From assembly GCA_958299035.1 (NCBI GenBank), contig CATQJL010000112.1, forward strand, positions 82,912,636 to 82,976,635: a DNA stretch of 64,000 nucleotides, given 5' to 3'. This document shows positions 1 through 12,267 of the stretch, piece after piece (position 1 is the stretch's first letter; each line of letters opens with the position of its first letter). The notes under the pieces were generated by a model that was given only the letters and a program-made list of their open reading frames with translations, was not told the DNA's origin and did not search any database. A program made the translations under genes and the position numbers. Origin of the DNA: Cylicocyclus nassatus. Lineage: Eukaryota > Nematoda > Chromadorea > Rhabditida > Strongylidae.

Positions 1-870
1 TGATCTATCGGTTGATACCCATTCACATACTTTCGTGCGCACCCTGCTGCGATATTGCATGATAAAACAAAAAGCGACATTATTTTCCGGATAACCATAT
101 ATCACCATATATCTTTAATTTTACACTTTGCCTTTCCATTAGTGATAAGAGTAAAGATTTTGTTATCGTGTTACAAACTCTGGACCCTAGCATAACTAAG
201 GTCCATTAGGCCTCGGATAGAGTTCACGCGATTCAATCGCGACAAGACAATTGTTAGTTCATTGTGAGTCCTTTTTAATTAGCCAGCAGGGCTTTGCTGG
301 TGCAAATGTGCTCGTTTCTACACTTCTTTTGTTACATGTTTGCGGAGGAGAACGTTTCACAAATCTTATTAGCCTTTCTACTGCGTCTTTTGCTACTAGA
401 TACTCTCATTTAATCGATTTCGACTTTCACATCAGCATAAATGAAAATGGCTAGAATCTCAAATCTAGCGTTAGTTGTAAACCTCTTTTCTTGCATAAGT
501 TTCTTTCGAGGTAGACCTGGAGGCTTCCACTTCTCATTCCGCTCCCATCTGCTTGAAAAAATGTTTTACTGCTCATAAGCGAAACGAAGAGCATCGAGTC
601 GAGGACGCGCTGCGTGTTAGACGCAAAGGTACCGATGGGAAGCTGGCCGGGGCACACACTATATTCAGTAGTTCTCGTGCTTCAAAGCTCCAAAAAAGCT
701 CGATGGAGGGCTCTTGCGTTGGTGTTGTATTTTAAAAGCTGAATAAAAAGTTTTGACATTTTCGGGCGCTACCAAATTTCTGCTGCGCTGGTCCTCTGGT
801 GTTTCGTTTTTCAAAAGGCAGCTAACCCTGTAATACTTAGATCGAAACTTCGCTTATCGAAGTTTGCAAG
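1..870. other. Unassigned AT-rich sequence
   Basis: No recognisable gene or element end is visible here. Short ORFs on both strands show no splice signals in agreement and no family resemblance. The stretch may be intergenic or the upstream part of the secreted-peptide gene whose exon starts at 922. Confidence 0.4.
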
Positions 871-921
871 AATGTCTGTGATACGACTGATCACGCCATC
901 GTCTAATTCTCTTCATTTCAG

Positions 922-1105
922 AATGACATGGGCCCTTATTGTCGTGCTGCTTCTTTTGAACCTTGTTCAACCAATCCAACCATCAACCAACCCTCGAACA
1001 GTTGTTGATTCAGTGTATTGGAGTCTCTGCAGAGGATTTGATAGCAAAAATCCTCACGTCAGAAAGTTAGCAGATGAAAGATGCAACTCTTATTGTAAGA
1101 GACAG
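922..1105 (+). CDS. Exon of a small secreted Cys-rich peptide gene (partial)
   Basis: A 3' splice site (TTCATTTCAG) ends at 921. The exon opens with an ATG at 923 and runs 61 codons in one frame to a CAG|GTGAAAG donor at 1105/1106, phase 0. The first 20 or so residues are a strong signal peptide (a run of L and V after MTWAL). The mature part carries three cysteines in the order C-x17-C-x3-C and ends CNSYCKRQ. A second copy on the minus strand (53191-53328) keeps the same acceptor, ATG, cysteines and donor phase, with many conservative replacements (K/R, D/E), so the frame is probably under selection. The spacing vaguely recalls ITP/CHH or insulin-like neuropeptides, but I do not assign it. 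Downstream exons are not identified; transposon sequence begins by about 1435. Confidence 0.5.
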
Positions 1106-2088
1106 GTGAAAGCATTATTTGTGGTCGTCTTTATCAGCGTGGTCCCTTATCGGGGGAAGGAAGGAAGTGCTGAATTTTCTATTCAAAGAAGAAACACTGT
1201 GTACGAAAAGTCTGATCGAAATTTGTTTACGTTAATACCGTAATAGCAGTTTTTTGACAGTTTCTAGAATTTGACTGTGCTATACAAACACCTACAGCAG
1301 TTTCACCCCTGTTCTGATACAGAGTTGCTTGAGGAAATCAGCATTCGCGGAAGCCCGTTTTTGGGTAGCGCTGGTTCCATCAATGACTTTTGACATCGCA
1401 ATCATAGAAAAAATTAGAAACATACAAAATAAGTCAAGGTGTTGGACTAAAGTAATACCGCAAAAAGAGCAATCGCGACCTGGCCTATACTGTAAACTAA
1501 GTAAAGCAGCCCTTCAATTTTATACATAGAAAACCACAAAAGAAATTGAGGCAAGAAAGAAACCCTAATAAAAACCCCAAACCCCCTTATTATACCCTGC
1601 CTTCTTCGCATATAAAAAAAATCAAAAACAGCTTGGAGGAGGCTCCTCAAAAAGGAGGAACATTATAGCATGGCAGTGATCTAAAACGATCACGGCGATT
1701 GATGGAAATCAAGACGTAACTTATTGTCCAGTATGAAAGCCCTGAAATGCTAACTCAGAATGATATGATAGATACAGCGCTTTTAGAGAAAGTTTCAAAA
1801 AATAATTACGACTTTTCAGGAGTCAGCCATCGATGGCGGTTGCAGAGGATACGTGTGCCAATGCCTACTTAAAGCTACTCCTTTGTAAGCTGACTTGATC
1901 CAGCTATCTCAATGTTCTCTGCAGTAGTAATGTCTGCTTTGAGAAACATAATGAACGAGAATTTCACAGTGAGTGTCTACATCGGCATAGTCCACACCGC
2001 TGCTTGCTCTTAAGCTATAAATTCATCCCCTTTTGATCATTACCAAACTGCAATAAAGGATCTGATAGGTTTTAAAGAAAGAGATATG

Positions 2089-2743
2089 CAGGGTCTCCCA
2101 AAAAATGTGCACACGGTTTGATTGCTAATACCTTTCTTGCTTTAATGTCTATCGCCGACTTTTATAGTCACCATTCTGTGGTTTCTTTTTCAACGATTTA
2201 CAGTATAGAGCGAATCACCGATCGCTCTTCGTTACTGTAGAAATACGGTAAAACCAGCATAGGGGACCATTGTGATTCGAGCCATCTGATGATTTTTTTT
2301 CAAAAATTTTGGTAATCGTGTACCAAGGTTTTCGCGCAACTATTCAACTTTTTACGAGTGTTTTCAGCTTTTTTGACGGTATAATCACATTTTTGACAAA
2401 TGCTGAGAATTTAACTGCTACGGTTTATTTGGAATGACTTAGAAAAGAAGCATCACAGTAAAGTGAAAATTTTTTATTCGGAAATCAGCAGCTTTTGTTA
2501 CCTTAGTATGAGAATTTTTGGCTCGATCGTTTTTTTTGAGAACGACTATGTCCTCATGGCCTGAAATCTTTGTCGAAATTCCTACCGTGGTCCTACAGTA
2601 AAGAGGAGATATTGATGGTTTGCTCCATACGTAGAACTAAGTAGAAGTCAGCATTATAATGTTGTACCTAAAGGTCGGGGAAGACATCAAAGCAAGAGAG
2701 TCATCAACGACCAAACAGTGTGCACATTCAATGAGATGCCCTG
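2089..2743. mobile_element. MITE with CAGGGTGTCCC-type TIRs (copy 1)
   Basis: Imperfect terminal inverted repeats start CAGGGTCTCCCAAAAAATGT and end ATGAGATGCCCTG, followed by TA. Length is about 655 bp. No transposase is visible, so it is a non-autonomous, Tc1/mariner-type element. Related copies lie at 15807-16470 and 51073-52045. Confidence 0.65.
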
Positions 2744-3161
2744 TATATGTTCAGCTCGAAATCAACCGGTTGGTTCTCAGCTATGCGACAAAGAGTAAAT
2801 ATTTTGTTAAAATTCCTTTGAAAAGTGACAAAAATAATATTGTACATGAACTACAGGACAGCTCAGCAAGTTTATATCCAATCGTCTTACCGTTGCAGAT
2901 TTGAGTCTTTGTTAAGAAAATGCACGAGGAAGCACCGCTTCTTCCTGAACGGCCAAAAGCGCTATCACACCTTCGTCACTAACTCAGAAAACAGTACCTC
3001 ATGGGTTCTGAGAGAATATAAGCAACGAAATACCTTAGCTAAACAGCCGTGTAGAGTCATCCCACATGAGTTTGATTTCTGCTGCTAATTTTTACCAAAA
3101 AATTCAGCAAAACGCGGCTAGATGCATCTTAAGGGGACATCTTGATATATACATCTTAATA
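2744..3161 (+). repeat. Dispersed repeat R-A, tandem copy 1
   Basis: About 420 bp, repeated directly at 3863-5240 and, in other contexts, near 7150-7560, 21200-21830 and 25280-25690. Shared words include AGGACAGCTCAGCAAGTTTA and ATCAACCGGTTGGTTCTC. This copy lacks the foldback insertion present in copy 2, so it shows the empty site. No coding potential was recognised. Confidence 0.6.
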
Positions 3162-3862
3162 TTAGGTTGTCCCGAAAGTTTTGTCCGTTTTTTCAAACCA
3201 CTATAAAACCACGCAGAATAAAGGCCTGAGTGAGTTTCAACATGCATTTGATGCAGCTTTTCCTTCTCTTTCTTATGGATACATTTTCGTACCATCATCT
3301 TGTATGCTTTTTTTGATAATTGCTAAAATTCCTCCACCTGTCAATTTTACCTGCTCAAAGCTAGGCTAATTTTTAAAAATTTCATTACATAATATCGAAA
3401 AGAATTAACTATGGATCAAATAGAGCAACTCTTGGACTACAAGAAGGTTTTTTAAACAGGAAAGTTTTTTGGAGTTTTTGGTACTTTTACGTGTAGAAGT
3501 CAATCAAAAAGCCGCGGTTTTCTTGAATAAATAATTATAACGGACTTGGTAAACGCCGTCCATGTAATCTAAAATAAACACAGTGTAGCCAAAGGTTTGC
3601 TCTACATAACAGTTACCAGCGCTCTTTGAAAACTTCAGAATAAAAAATTGTAAGAATCAGGAAAGGTTTGGCGTTACCGTAAAGCTGCTCGGGAACCGAT
3701 GGCGATAATATTGCAAAGACAGGATTGATCAGAGAGCAAGTATGACTGTAAGAAAGAAAATAAAAATCCGAATCAAATGGTACCTAGGTCGTCTATGGAT
3801 TTGTGTTCTGTGAGTTTTAGTGAGCGATGATAAAAACCGATAAAACTTTCGGGACAACCTAA
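3162..3862. mobile_element. Mariner-like MITE M1 (TTAGGTTGTCCCGAAAG)
   Basis: The TIR TTAGGTTGTCCCGAAAGTTT is repeated in reverse at the other end (GAAAG/CTTTC edges), and TA flanks both ends. At 701 bp without an ORF it is a deletion derivative. Its interior (the AATAAATAATTAT region near 3520) is shared with the element at 24651-25275. Confidence 0.75.
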
Positions 3863-5240
3863 TATACAGGGGACGCCCTGTATATATTCAGCTGAGATCA
3901 ACCGGTTAGTTCTCTGTTGTTGACTGTAGAGAGTAAACAATTTATTGAATTCTTTTGAAAAGTAAACAAAGATAACACATCAACTACTCAGACAATCGCC
4001 GGGGGCAGGCGGGCACCGGAAAAATAATTGCTGATCTCTCGCACCCCGCTCGCGGATTTTTTGGAAAGCAATCAGGACTTTCCGGAAGACCGCTTGCTGA
4101 GTTCTCGATTCCTTACAAAGGAACGATCCCAACTTAAGGTGGCGAATTGGAATAAACCTCATACCGTTAGATGCGTCTTGATGAGCTGATTCCTAATCTA
4201 CCTTCCATATCTGCGACAACGTTATCTGGAAGAAGTTATGAAAGGTTAAAAATGTGAAGTAACGGGGATTTTGATGCATTGTTTGCTTTGAAATCCAACT
4301 TGGAAGTGTACAACCAGCATTATATTGAGTGTACTGATTTCAAGGAATGCTCACATTCAAGAGAAACGCAAATATATGTTTCTGAACAGCTAAAAAGCAA
4401 CTAAAGTTCTTTGGTAAAAGCTATGAGCAATGAAAAATCCAAATTTGGCAAATATACAGCGCAATACCTCAAAAATTAGTTGTTCAAAAATACTTATTTG
4501 TGTTTCTTTAGAGTGTGAGCATTCTTGAAATCAGTGCACTCAATATCATGCTAGTCATACAATCCCAAGTTGGATTTTGAAGCGAATTATGCACTAAAAC
4601 CCCCGCTACTTCACGTTTTTATCCTTTCATAACTTCTTCCAGATAACGTTGTCGCAGATATGGAAGGTAGATTTGCAATCAGCTCATCAAGGCGCATCTA
4701 ATGATATGCGGTTCATTCCAATTCGCCGCCTTAAGTTGGGATCGTTACCTTGTTAGAGATTCAGCAATATATCTGCAAAAGATAAGAGCGAAAAAAATTC
4801 AACAGGCGGTCTCTCAAAAATCCGCTGACTCAGCAAGCGGTCTTCCGAAAAGTCCTGATTGCATTGCAAAAAATCCGCGAGCGGGGTACGAGAAATCAGC
4901 AATCTATTTTTCCGGTGCCCGCCTGCCCCCAGCGATTGTCTGAGTACAGGACAGCTCAGCAAGTTCATATCGGGTTCGTCTTAGTGTGTTCAGATCCAAG
5001 TTTGTGTTAAAAATGCACGAGGAATCACTGCTGTTTACTGGACAATCAACAGGCCTATAACTCCTTTGTCATTAACTCAGAACACCGTTGCAGTACTACA
5101 CGGGTTCCGGGAGAAAGTAATCAGCAAATTACTTTACTAGACAGCCGTTTTGAGTCATCTTACATGAGTTTAATTTTGGCTGCTAAACTTTCATCAAGGA
5201 ATCAAAGCGGTTAAATGCATCTAGCTTCCGCACCTTCAGC
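3863..5240 (+). repeat. Dispersed repeat R-A, tandem copy 2 (interrupted)
   Basis: Second copy of the 2744-3161 repeat, interrupted by the foldback element at 3987-4944. The two copies are separated only by M1, so either a tandem duplication was later split or M1 moved with one unit. Confidence 0.6.
3987..4944. mobile_element. 958-bp foldback element (CTCAGACAATCGCC ends)
   Basis: The termini CTCAGACAATCGCCGGGGGC and their complement at 4925-4944 are flanked by TA (3985-3986 and 4945-4946). Nearly the whole element is one inverted repeat with arms of about 450 bp. Copy 1 of the host repeat reads GAACTACAGGAC across the site, so TA is the target duplication. GC-rich ends surround an AT-rich centre. 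No ORF. Confidence 0.8.
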
Positions 5241-5804
5241 ATAGATCAAGCAAACAAGTCATGAGAGTAAAGCGTAAAGGGTAAGCTCATTTCATTACAC
5301 CAAACTGAGTCTGATCTGGTGGTCTGATACGTTTACATAGTAGGGGACGTACGCTATGCAGTGTTTTGAAGCTGTATCTACCTTTGGAGCGATGTCATCT
5401 GCTGAATTGCTTTCTTCCAGGTTTGAGAAAGGCAATTTCCGCCAAAGTAGACCTTATTGATTGTTGACTGTACTGACATTCTTGGAAATCTCAGCGTCAT
5501 ATAAAATATTTGTACCAGCAAAATACTTCAACTAGTGAAGGAAATGTTGTCAGTAAGACGGAAAGTTTTTCACGAGACAGATCACTCTTTCTTTGCCGTG
5601 TTTGGACAATCATACATTTTAAATTTTATTGGAAAGAAGAAACTACACAGACAGCGGGCTTTTAAAGAGTAATCGGCAGATACAACAAATCTAATGCAAC
5701 TTCTGAAACCGGCCCTGAAAACAAAGAAGCATTTCATGTACTTCATATTTCAACTGAGAATTGTGTGGCTTAAAAATTGTATTGTGAATTTTTCCCCGAT
5801 AGCC
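5241..5804. other. Unassigned sequence
   Basis: No repeat end or convincing exon found. A CTTTCTTCCAG acceptor-like site near 5420 is followed by a frame that stops quickly. Confidence 0.3.
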
Positions 5805-5844
5805 TCTGCAAAAAAGTGGCGAACGAAATCATGAAATTATTTGC

Positions 5845-6497
5845 GTGAGCCCCTACAGTCCCAAGTTACGATTGCGACGAATAATCGATGAGTTGTTAGA
5901 AAGGAGACAATCATTCAAAATGCAAGTGTGTTGTCCACCAGAGCCGTTCTTCAGATTAACAAAATGTGTTTACACTGGTAATCATGGGCTCATCCAATCG
6001 CAAGTACCCTATTTTCAGGTGTATAAGCCGCGGGGTGGTCCTAGCTTACATCGACCAGCCCGAACACATCAATGGATTTCGCATCCAGAAAACCCTACAC
6101 CGTGCTGCGTATTGCCCGAAAGAATCGTGCGGCATAAGGATCGCTTTTTCAAACACAATGAAGCGGCTGAGCAGCTTGGGCGAAAATTCGAAAAAGTGCG
6201 GCTTATACACCTGAAAATAGGGTAGCTATTGTGGCGGTACAACCATATCGAATGACGCCTGTTTTTCTTGCTCAGTTTAGGACCGCCTGCGATACTAATA
6301 TGTCCTGGTGTCATGCGCACATTGTAGGCAATCTGAAGCAAGTTCAAGACCGATTATCATACATAGCGAAGCAAGAACAGTCAGCCAAATCGCATATAGG
6401 CCTGATATTGCCTGCGATATCATTTCCCATATTCTACATACCAGAAGAGCCAATACCTTCTATTGACGCCTTTCGGGTATTTGCCACTCCGCTGTAA
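5845..6497 (+). pseudogene. ORF split by a MITE (unrecognised protein)
   Basis: An open frame runs from about 5805 (just after an in-frame TAG) to 6006, and a second runs from 6223 to a stop at 6497. They are in different frames as they stand. The 216-bp MITE at 6007-6222 plus one copy of its TA duplication adds 218 bp, and subtracting it puts both frames in register as one uninterrupted reading frame of roughly 145 codons. The first part is basic and rich in Arg and Leu (RLRRIIDELLERR); the second has Cys and aromatic residues. No family recognised: it could be a host exon or the relic of a retroelement ORF. A further short frame starting MMKLREL lies at about 6556-6645. The minus strand is also open here for about 100 codons, so the coding strand is not certain. 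Confidence 0.3.
6007..6222. mobile_element. 216-bp MITE with perfect 25-bp TIRs and TA duplication
   Basis: The ends CCCTATTTTCAGGTGTATAA... are mirrored exactly over 25 bases at 6198-6222, with TA at 6005-6006 and 6223-6224. Perfect TIRs suggest a recent insertion. No other copy was noticed in the window. Confidence 0.8.
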
Positions 6498-6959
6498 TAA
6501 TACGCTATGGCTACAGTAATCGGTGCCTAACCTCACGCCATCGCAGAGAAAAGGTATGATGAAACTTCGAGAGCTCTCAGCTGCAAATATCAAAGCTGAA
6601 ATCATAGATGAGGAGGTGGATTCACAGCCATACCGAAACAAGTGAAGATTCCCATATCGCAGCAACATATTCAAGATGAAGTTGTTCACATCCTCACAAT
6701 CATTTGTCGTCCAATCATAGCAACATATCAACTAACAAAGTCTATTACGCAAACAAGCACGATTCAAAGAAGCATGAGCAAAAACCCTGAAAAGTCCTTT
6801 GACGATGCATAAAGTCATAGCTTTTATATGAAATGTGGCTCCGCCCCTTCTTTGTCGCTTCTCGCGACAAACATATTGCACGTCTTCTGAAATAAAGTTT
6901 ACAAAACAATATAAAAACTTGAGTCTTGGAAAGATTTTTGATTGAAAAAAAAACACGAA

Positions 6960-9650
6960 CAGCATCTCGTAAGCAAACCGTTTTCTTCAGATGACTGTAT
7001 GGAATTTCGATGCAAAAAGCACAACAGAATGCAAAAAAGTTGGAATGAATTTTTGAATGTGCCCAGGAATAATCTTATGGTCTATGCGAAATCCACTCTG
7101 AAGATGGGAAAGCTCAAAGCCAATTCGCATTCTGCTAATCTTTGGTGAACGTTTAGCACCAACAATCAAACTTATGTGAGATTACTGAAAACAGCTGTTT
7201 AACTGGAGCACTTTTTTGACTATTCTTTCTGAGACCCGTATGGCACTACAATGTGTTTTGAATTTGCGACAGTAAGAGTGATAGTGCCTCTTGACCGTTC
7301 CATTAGACAGCAGAATCCTCGTGGGTTTAAAAACAGACTCGGATCTGAGCACAGTAAAACGGACCGGAAATAAACTTGCTGAGCTGCCGAGTTTCGCATT
7401 TCAATGTCATAAGTGTATAGTTGATTTCAGCAGTGGATACCTTTGTCTGTGATTGATAGAATCACTAAATTGTTTGCTTTTTGTCGTCACTGCACGGCAG
7501 AGAACTAACATAAGATGTTGATCTCGAGTTGCGCCAACGTTCACAGCTGCATAAGCAACACATTAGGTTGGCGCAAATCTTGCGCAATTTAAATAAAACT
7601 CAATAACTTGTCAAATATTAAAATCGGACTAGTACAGTGTAGGAGGTTGCTTTCCATCTCGGATATGCAACCGTAATATTCTATACCTTAGCCACAGAGA
7701 ACGGAGCTTCCAAATATGGCGCTGAAAAATTTTGTGTTTGGTTTTGCTGCTAGAAAACCGCGGGGGACCGCCATCTAGCCCAAAAAGTTTGCAAAATTTT
7801 CGTACATATAGAAGTCCATATGCCACTTTGGCTTGTTTCAAACTCGTATGGAAATGCAAAAACAAAAATTTGTGAAATGTATCACTTCACAGGATAAAAT
7901 TCGGAACGCTGCAGTCATTCCACAGAAATCGGTATAAAAGTGATAATTAGACATCGTTCTTATTCAAAACACTGTGACGTTTTTAGAGCATTAAAAAGCA
8001 TCAAAAGGTGTTTTCGCTGGAAAAGTGCAGTAATGAAGGGATTTTCTTTGAGGCAAAATAGCATTTTTGAAAAAAAATGTCGTTACCATGCAACAAAGCC
8101 TGCTAAGTAACCTATGGACTTCTGCGGTGTTAGTAATTTCTGTAGATTTTTTAGGTCAAGTATTCCTGATTATCTGACATCAATGTCAAAACCGTAGAAA
8201 TTAATGCGCTATTTTTGAAAGCTCCGTTCTTTTTGGCTAATCGTAAGTTAGAGAATGTTAAGCTTAAACATCTGTTTATGAAGCGCAAACCTACTATTTT
8301 TAGGATACCAAACTATGGATTTGGTGTATTTGAAGTCATTCAATTCTGTTTGAATTATGCAAGAAATCTCGCGCCAACCTAATATATATCTCCTTCTTTG
8401 AAACCTGTTTAATCTTTTACTGCAGTTCCAGGCAAAAGTCAAAAGGAAATACTTTCATGGCCCAAAAACGAGCAGCAATGAAAACCAAGCGGTTTAAACA
8501 CTTGTTGAATTCTCGTTTATTATGTTTCTCAAAGCAGACATCACGATGGCTGAGAACACTGAGCTGGATCAAGCCATGCTCAAACAGTCTAATTTATGCA
8601 CATGCACCCCTTATGTACTCCCAATGTCCTGCAAGAGCCGTTGTGCCACCTCTAAAAAAGTCATATTTAATTGCGACTTTTTGTCGAAACTCTATATCTT
8701 TCTTATAAATGGAATAAAAACATCCCGCGACGACGAAAACTACACATCGTCTCCCACTCTGACGCCCCCTTTCAGCGTTGCGGAAGGGAAGTTGTTGACA
8801 GTGTGAGCGCGCGAGACGTCACTCTCTCGCATAGATTATGGACCGCGGGAGATGGAGTGTATACGATAAACTTCCTATGGCGCAGGGGAGAGCGAAACGA
8901 GAGAGTGTTTATGAGATCGTGGATTGACCGACGGCAATGCAGAATGTATTTCGAAATTACTGTAGCCGTGACTCATCCCATTTCGACAGTGAACAGGTCA
9001 TCATCGTGATTCAACGCCGGAGATCTGCATCGCATCATTTCTGCTAGGATAATCTCAGTTCGCAACTACTATTCTCATCACAAATCATAATCTCGCCAAA
9101 GAAATACTCTTCCTTCTCCAGCAGCTGAAAAAGATAGCCTTCACTAATTTGAGGCAAGAAAGTCGTCAAAGCTCAACATTGCAAAATCCTGACGGAAATC
9201 TCTACTCGAAGAGCAAGCTAGCAGCAAATTAATGCAGGCTCTCTCTGTGGCTCATCAGTTTTTGGAGCAAAAAATTTTGTTTTCCCCCCACAATTTTCAT
9301 AAAAAGCGGACCTCGATTTCGACAGAATTTAAGCCACTGAAAATACCTTTGCTTCCGAAGTGAAGACACAGCATGGAAGCAATGGTCTCGCTGGTTGAGC
9401 TTCGGCAGACTCTTTGGGCGAAAAATTTTGATTTCACCCACAAATTTCATGAAAAACGGTGAAAATCTTGATTTCGACAGAATTTCCGCCACAGAATATG
9501 CCTTTGCTCCCGAAGTGAAGACCCAGCACGCATCGGTTTGGACAACCTTGTTAGGGAAGCGATTATGTTGATTTCAACTAAGCAACAAAAGAAGCAAGCT
9601 GTAACTGAATCCTGGTGGTGGCATTTGGAAGGAAGAACCAGGTATTATTC
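6960..9650 (+). repeat. Inverted duplication B, left arm
   Basis: Homologous in reverse to 19255-21990, with about 9.6 kb between the arms. Both arms contain the R-A repeat piece, an 820-bp mariner-like MITE, and a block with short ORFs in common (near 8457-9009 and 9229-9492). Stops and indels differ between copies, so these ORFs are unlikely to be genes. Visible identity is roughly 85-90 percent. Confidence 0.7.
7563..8382. mobile_element. Mariner-like MITE M2 (TTAGGTTGGCGC)
   Basis: 820 bp bounded by TTAGGTTGGCGCAAATCTTG and the reverse complement ending GCGCCAACCTAA, then TA. The second copy, in the other arm, is 20382-21199. The interior is AT-rich and lacks an ORF. Confidence 0.75.
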
Positions 9651-10780
9651 TGCGTCTACCTGCGAAGTTTGACTTTTTGTTCATTGAGCTTTTTTAAAAG
9701 GGAGATGTGAACACCGCTCATAGTTAGATGTAGTCCCAACTAAGCAAATACTAATGTATCTGTCCGACCCACTTACAGCGACTCGTAGGGTCGCTAGTCT
9801 TACATAATGAATCGTTCCTATTCAAAAGAATGAAAATGCGGGAAACTGTGCGGCTCCCGCATCGAACGCTCCTGCAATCGAGCACCTGAATCTTTTCTTA
9901 AGTAGTCTAAGATAATCCTGAATTAACACTTCAGAACTTTCATACTACAAAAAAGTTCTCGGTTTTCACCAATCACACTGATCATCTCGGGTCACCACCA
10001 TGCCACCCATTTTTCCTTTTTGAGTGCCCTATCTTTAAGGCTGTTTCAAATTTTTTCAGTAGTGAAGAAAACAGGGGACAATTATTGAATGTACGAAGAC
10101 GGAATCAACAAAAAAATCATCGAAGAATTTGATCGAAAAAATTCAAATCAATAATGCAACTGAACTAAAAATTTCCGTAAAGCTACTCCGCATGGCGTTG
10201 CTCTAATACAGGGTGTTCTATAAAATGTAAACCCTATTTCTTTCATCTCTTGTCTCAGTTTCTTTTATGGTTTAAATGTATTTGAAGAGCTAGCTTTAGT
10301 TTAATCACAATGTAGACCAGATCGCTATTACTCCTGCAGGATTACAGTAGCCCAACACCTTAACGTCAATTGTCGGCGATTTCAATAATTTCACAAGAAA
10401 CTGAAAACGTGTCGAAAGTCGTTGACGCTACCAAAAAAGGACTTCCGCGGCAGGGTTGAAGCTTGCCAAGGCTGTTTGTATGGCATGACCAAATTTCAAA
10501 AACTGTTTGAAACGGCTATCAGAGGTGCATAGGGGAGCAGGGTCCACTCCTCCAGGTCAAGGGAGTTTTGGCTCTCCGACCTAGAAACGTGAAGGGGGCA
10601 ACTAAGCCTCAAGATGAATTCTGACGCAAGCTTACATGCCTAACGGGGGCGGGAGTGAAAATAAGGAAAATAAGTGGTACAGCGGTGTAATATGAAGATT
10701 TTCTCTAATGCGTAGGCTTTGAAGGTCATCCAATAAAGACTTTTTCGACTAAGAAAAGCCTTATCCTCACTCGAATACTA
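9651..10780. other. Mostly unassigned; contains a fragment of duplication A
   Basis: Bases 10330-10530 match 52660-53070 in direct orientation (shared CTTCCGCG and CAGGGTTGAA blocks), so they are a third, partial copy of duplication A. The rest shows no recognisable feature. Confidence 0.4.
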
Positions 10781-11024
10781 CTCAAAAGCTTGAAAGATTG
10801 GAATCGACGGAGACCGTCTCTTCTTTCCCAGCTCTCTTGTGAAAACAGAAATAAAAAATTTCTAGCTGCAGCATTAACTGATCTTATGCGATTACTTTGC
10901 GCGTCATTTTTGAAATGCGGGGATAAGCTAGAGAAAAAGAGATGGTCTACGTTTACTGAAAGTCTTGCTTTGTAACACAGTTAGACAATCAGGCGTTTTC
11001 ATTCATTCTTTGCGTAGAAATTCA

Positions 11025-11264
11025 TCGAGCATGCTGATCACCCCCGTGGGGGTGATCAGCATGCTCGATTACACCCCCTGCCAAATTCCAGCCCCCTAGC
11101 TCAAATTTTGCAAAAAATCGATAAATCGACATCGATCGATAACGAAGAGTGGACTGTGACACCCGCCGGGGCCCGAAGTGTATGTGTGCCAAGTTTGGTC
11201 CGGATCGGTTAAGGAATGGAATTTTCTATTCGGAACATACGGCGGAGCCGGGTAAGCCAGCTAG
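11025..11264 (+). mobile_element. Non-autonomous Helitron, short form
   Basis: Starts TCGAGCATGCTGATCA after an A and ends GGTAAGCCAGCTAG before a T, with the GGCGGAGCC hairpin close to the 3' end. This matches the Helitron rules: insertion between A and T, 5' TC, 3' CTAG, no target duplication. It shares its interior with the distal half of 60960-62036, so it is either 5'-truncated or uses an internal TC as its start. Confidence 0.65.
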
Positions 11265-11626
11265 TTGGCTAATATTGTAGCTAGATAAAATTCAGCTAGA
11301 GAAAAAGAAATGGTCTACGTCCCTTGTGCTCTTATTTATCAGATCGTATATATACTTCTAGCTTATAAAGCTTTCCCGCTCCAAAAACGTCTTGCTTCCG
11401 CGACCCGAGAAGGCCAAGCCATTTAGAGGGCGCGTGGAGCAGGCTGATGGTAAATACCTCCACCCCATTTTTAAAGAGTTACGATTTCTTTATCTAACAA
11501 ATTTATATACCGTTAGAAAGCCAACAAATGGAGATTCAACATAGACCGTCTTTTTCCTAGCCCCCCCCCCCCTCTCTACTCGGAGATACATGGCATTTAG
11601 CTAAAAACATACGTGTTTCTGTGAGG
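11265..11626. other. Spacer of the truncated palindrome
   Basis: Unassigned. It contains a near-repeat of 10930-10950 (GAGAAAAAGAAATGGTCTACG) and a long C homopolymer. Confidence 0.35.
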
Positions 11627-11682
11627 AATTTCTACGCAAAGAATGAATGAAAACGCCTGATTGTCTAACTGTGTTACAAAGC

Positions 11683-12182
11683 NNNNNNNNNNNNNNNNNN
11701 NNNNNNNNNNNNNNNNNNNNNNNNNNNNNNNNNNNNNNNNNNNNNNNNNNNNNNNNNNNNNNNNNNNNNNNNNNNNNNNNNNNNNNNNNNNNNNNNNNNN
11801 NNNNNNNNNNNNNNNNNNNNNNNNNNNNNNNNNNNNNNNNNNNNNNNNNNNNNNNNNNNNNNNNNNNNNNNNNNNNNNNNNNNNNNNNNNNNNNNNNNNN
11901 NNNNNNNNNNNNNNNNNNNNNNNNNNNNNNNNNNNNNNNNNNNNNNNNNNNNNNNNNNNNNNNNNNNNNNNNNNNNNNNNNNNNNNNNNNNNNNNNNNNN
12001 NNNNNNNNNNNNNNNNNNNNNNNNNNNNNNNNNNNNNNNNNNNNNNNNNNNNNNNNNNNNNNNNNNNNNNNNNNNNNNNNNNNNNNNNNNNNNNNNNNNN
12101 NNNNNNNNNNNNNNNNNNNNNNNNNNNNNNNNNNNNNNNNNNNNNNNNNNNNNNNNNNNNNNNNNNNNNNNNNNNNNNNNNN
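11683..12182. other. Assembly gap (500 N)
   Basis: Exactly 500 N. The base just before the gap sits inside the second arm of a palindrome, which is the likely reason the assembly failed here. True length unknown. Confidence 0.98.
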
Positions 12183-12267
12183 TAATTGTCCGAGATGGGG
12201 CAAAAACAGAAAATAAGATCAAATTCTGGCATCTGAGAAAAACATTTGTGCTCGAAAAGTTTTGGAA

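Larger units (their letters stand above)
890..2750 (+). repeat. Inverted segmental duplication A, left copy
   Basis: This block is homologous, in reverse orientation, to 51070-53360. Shared landmarks are the secreted-peptide exon, a C-rich stretch near 1560-1600, the segment at 1880-2080 (also seen at 8400-8600 and 20170-20390), and the MITE at 2089-2743. The right copy differs by a 169-bp MITE and by a foldback expansion inside its MITE. Confidence 0.7.
10967..11682. repeat. Palindrome truncated by the assembly gap
   Basis: Bases 10967-11023 recur as reverse complement at 11627-11682, directly abutting the N run. The arm words CAATCAGGCGTTTTCATTC and its complement are exact. The spacer holds the Helitron at 11025-11264 and a GC-mixed stretch ending in a run of 14 C near 11560. 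Confidence 0.7.

Noticed and set aside
11597..12232. Frames of 170-211 codons across 11600-12230
   Set aside because: Almost entirely unknown bases of the assembly gap.
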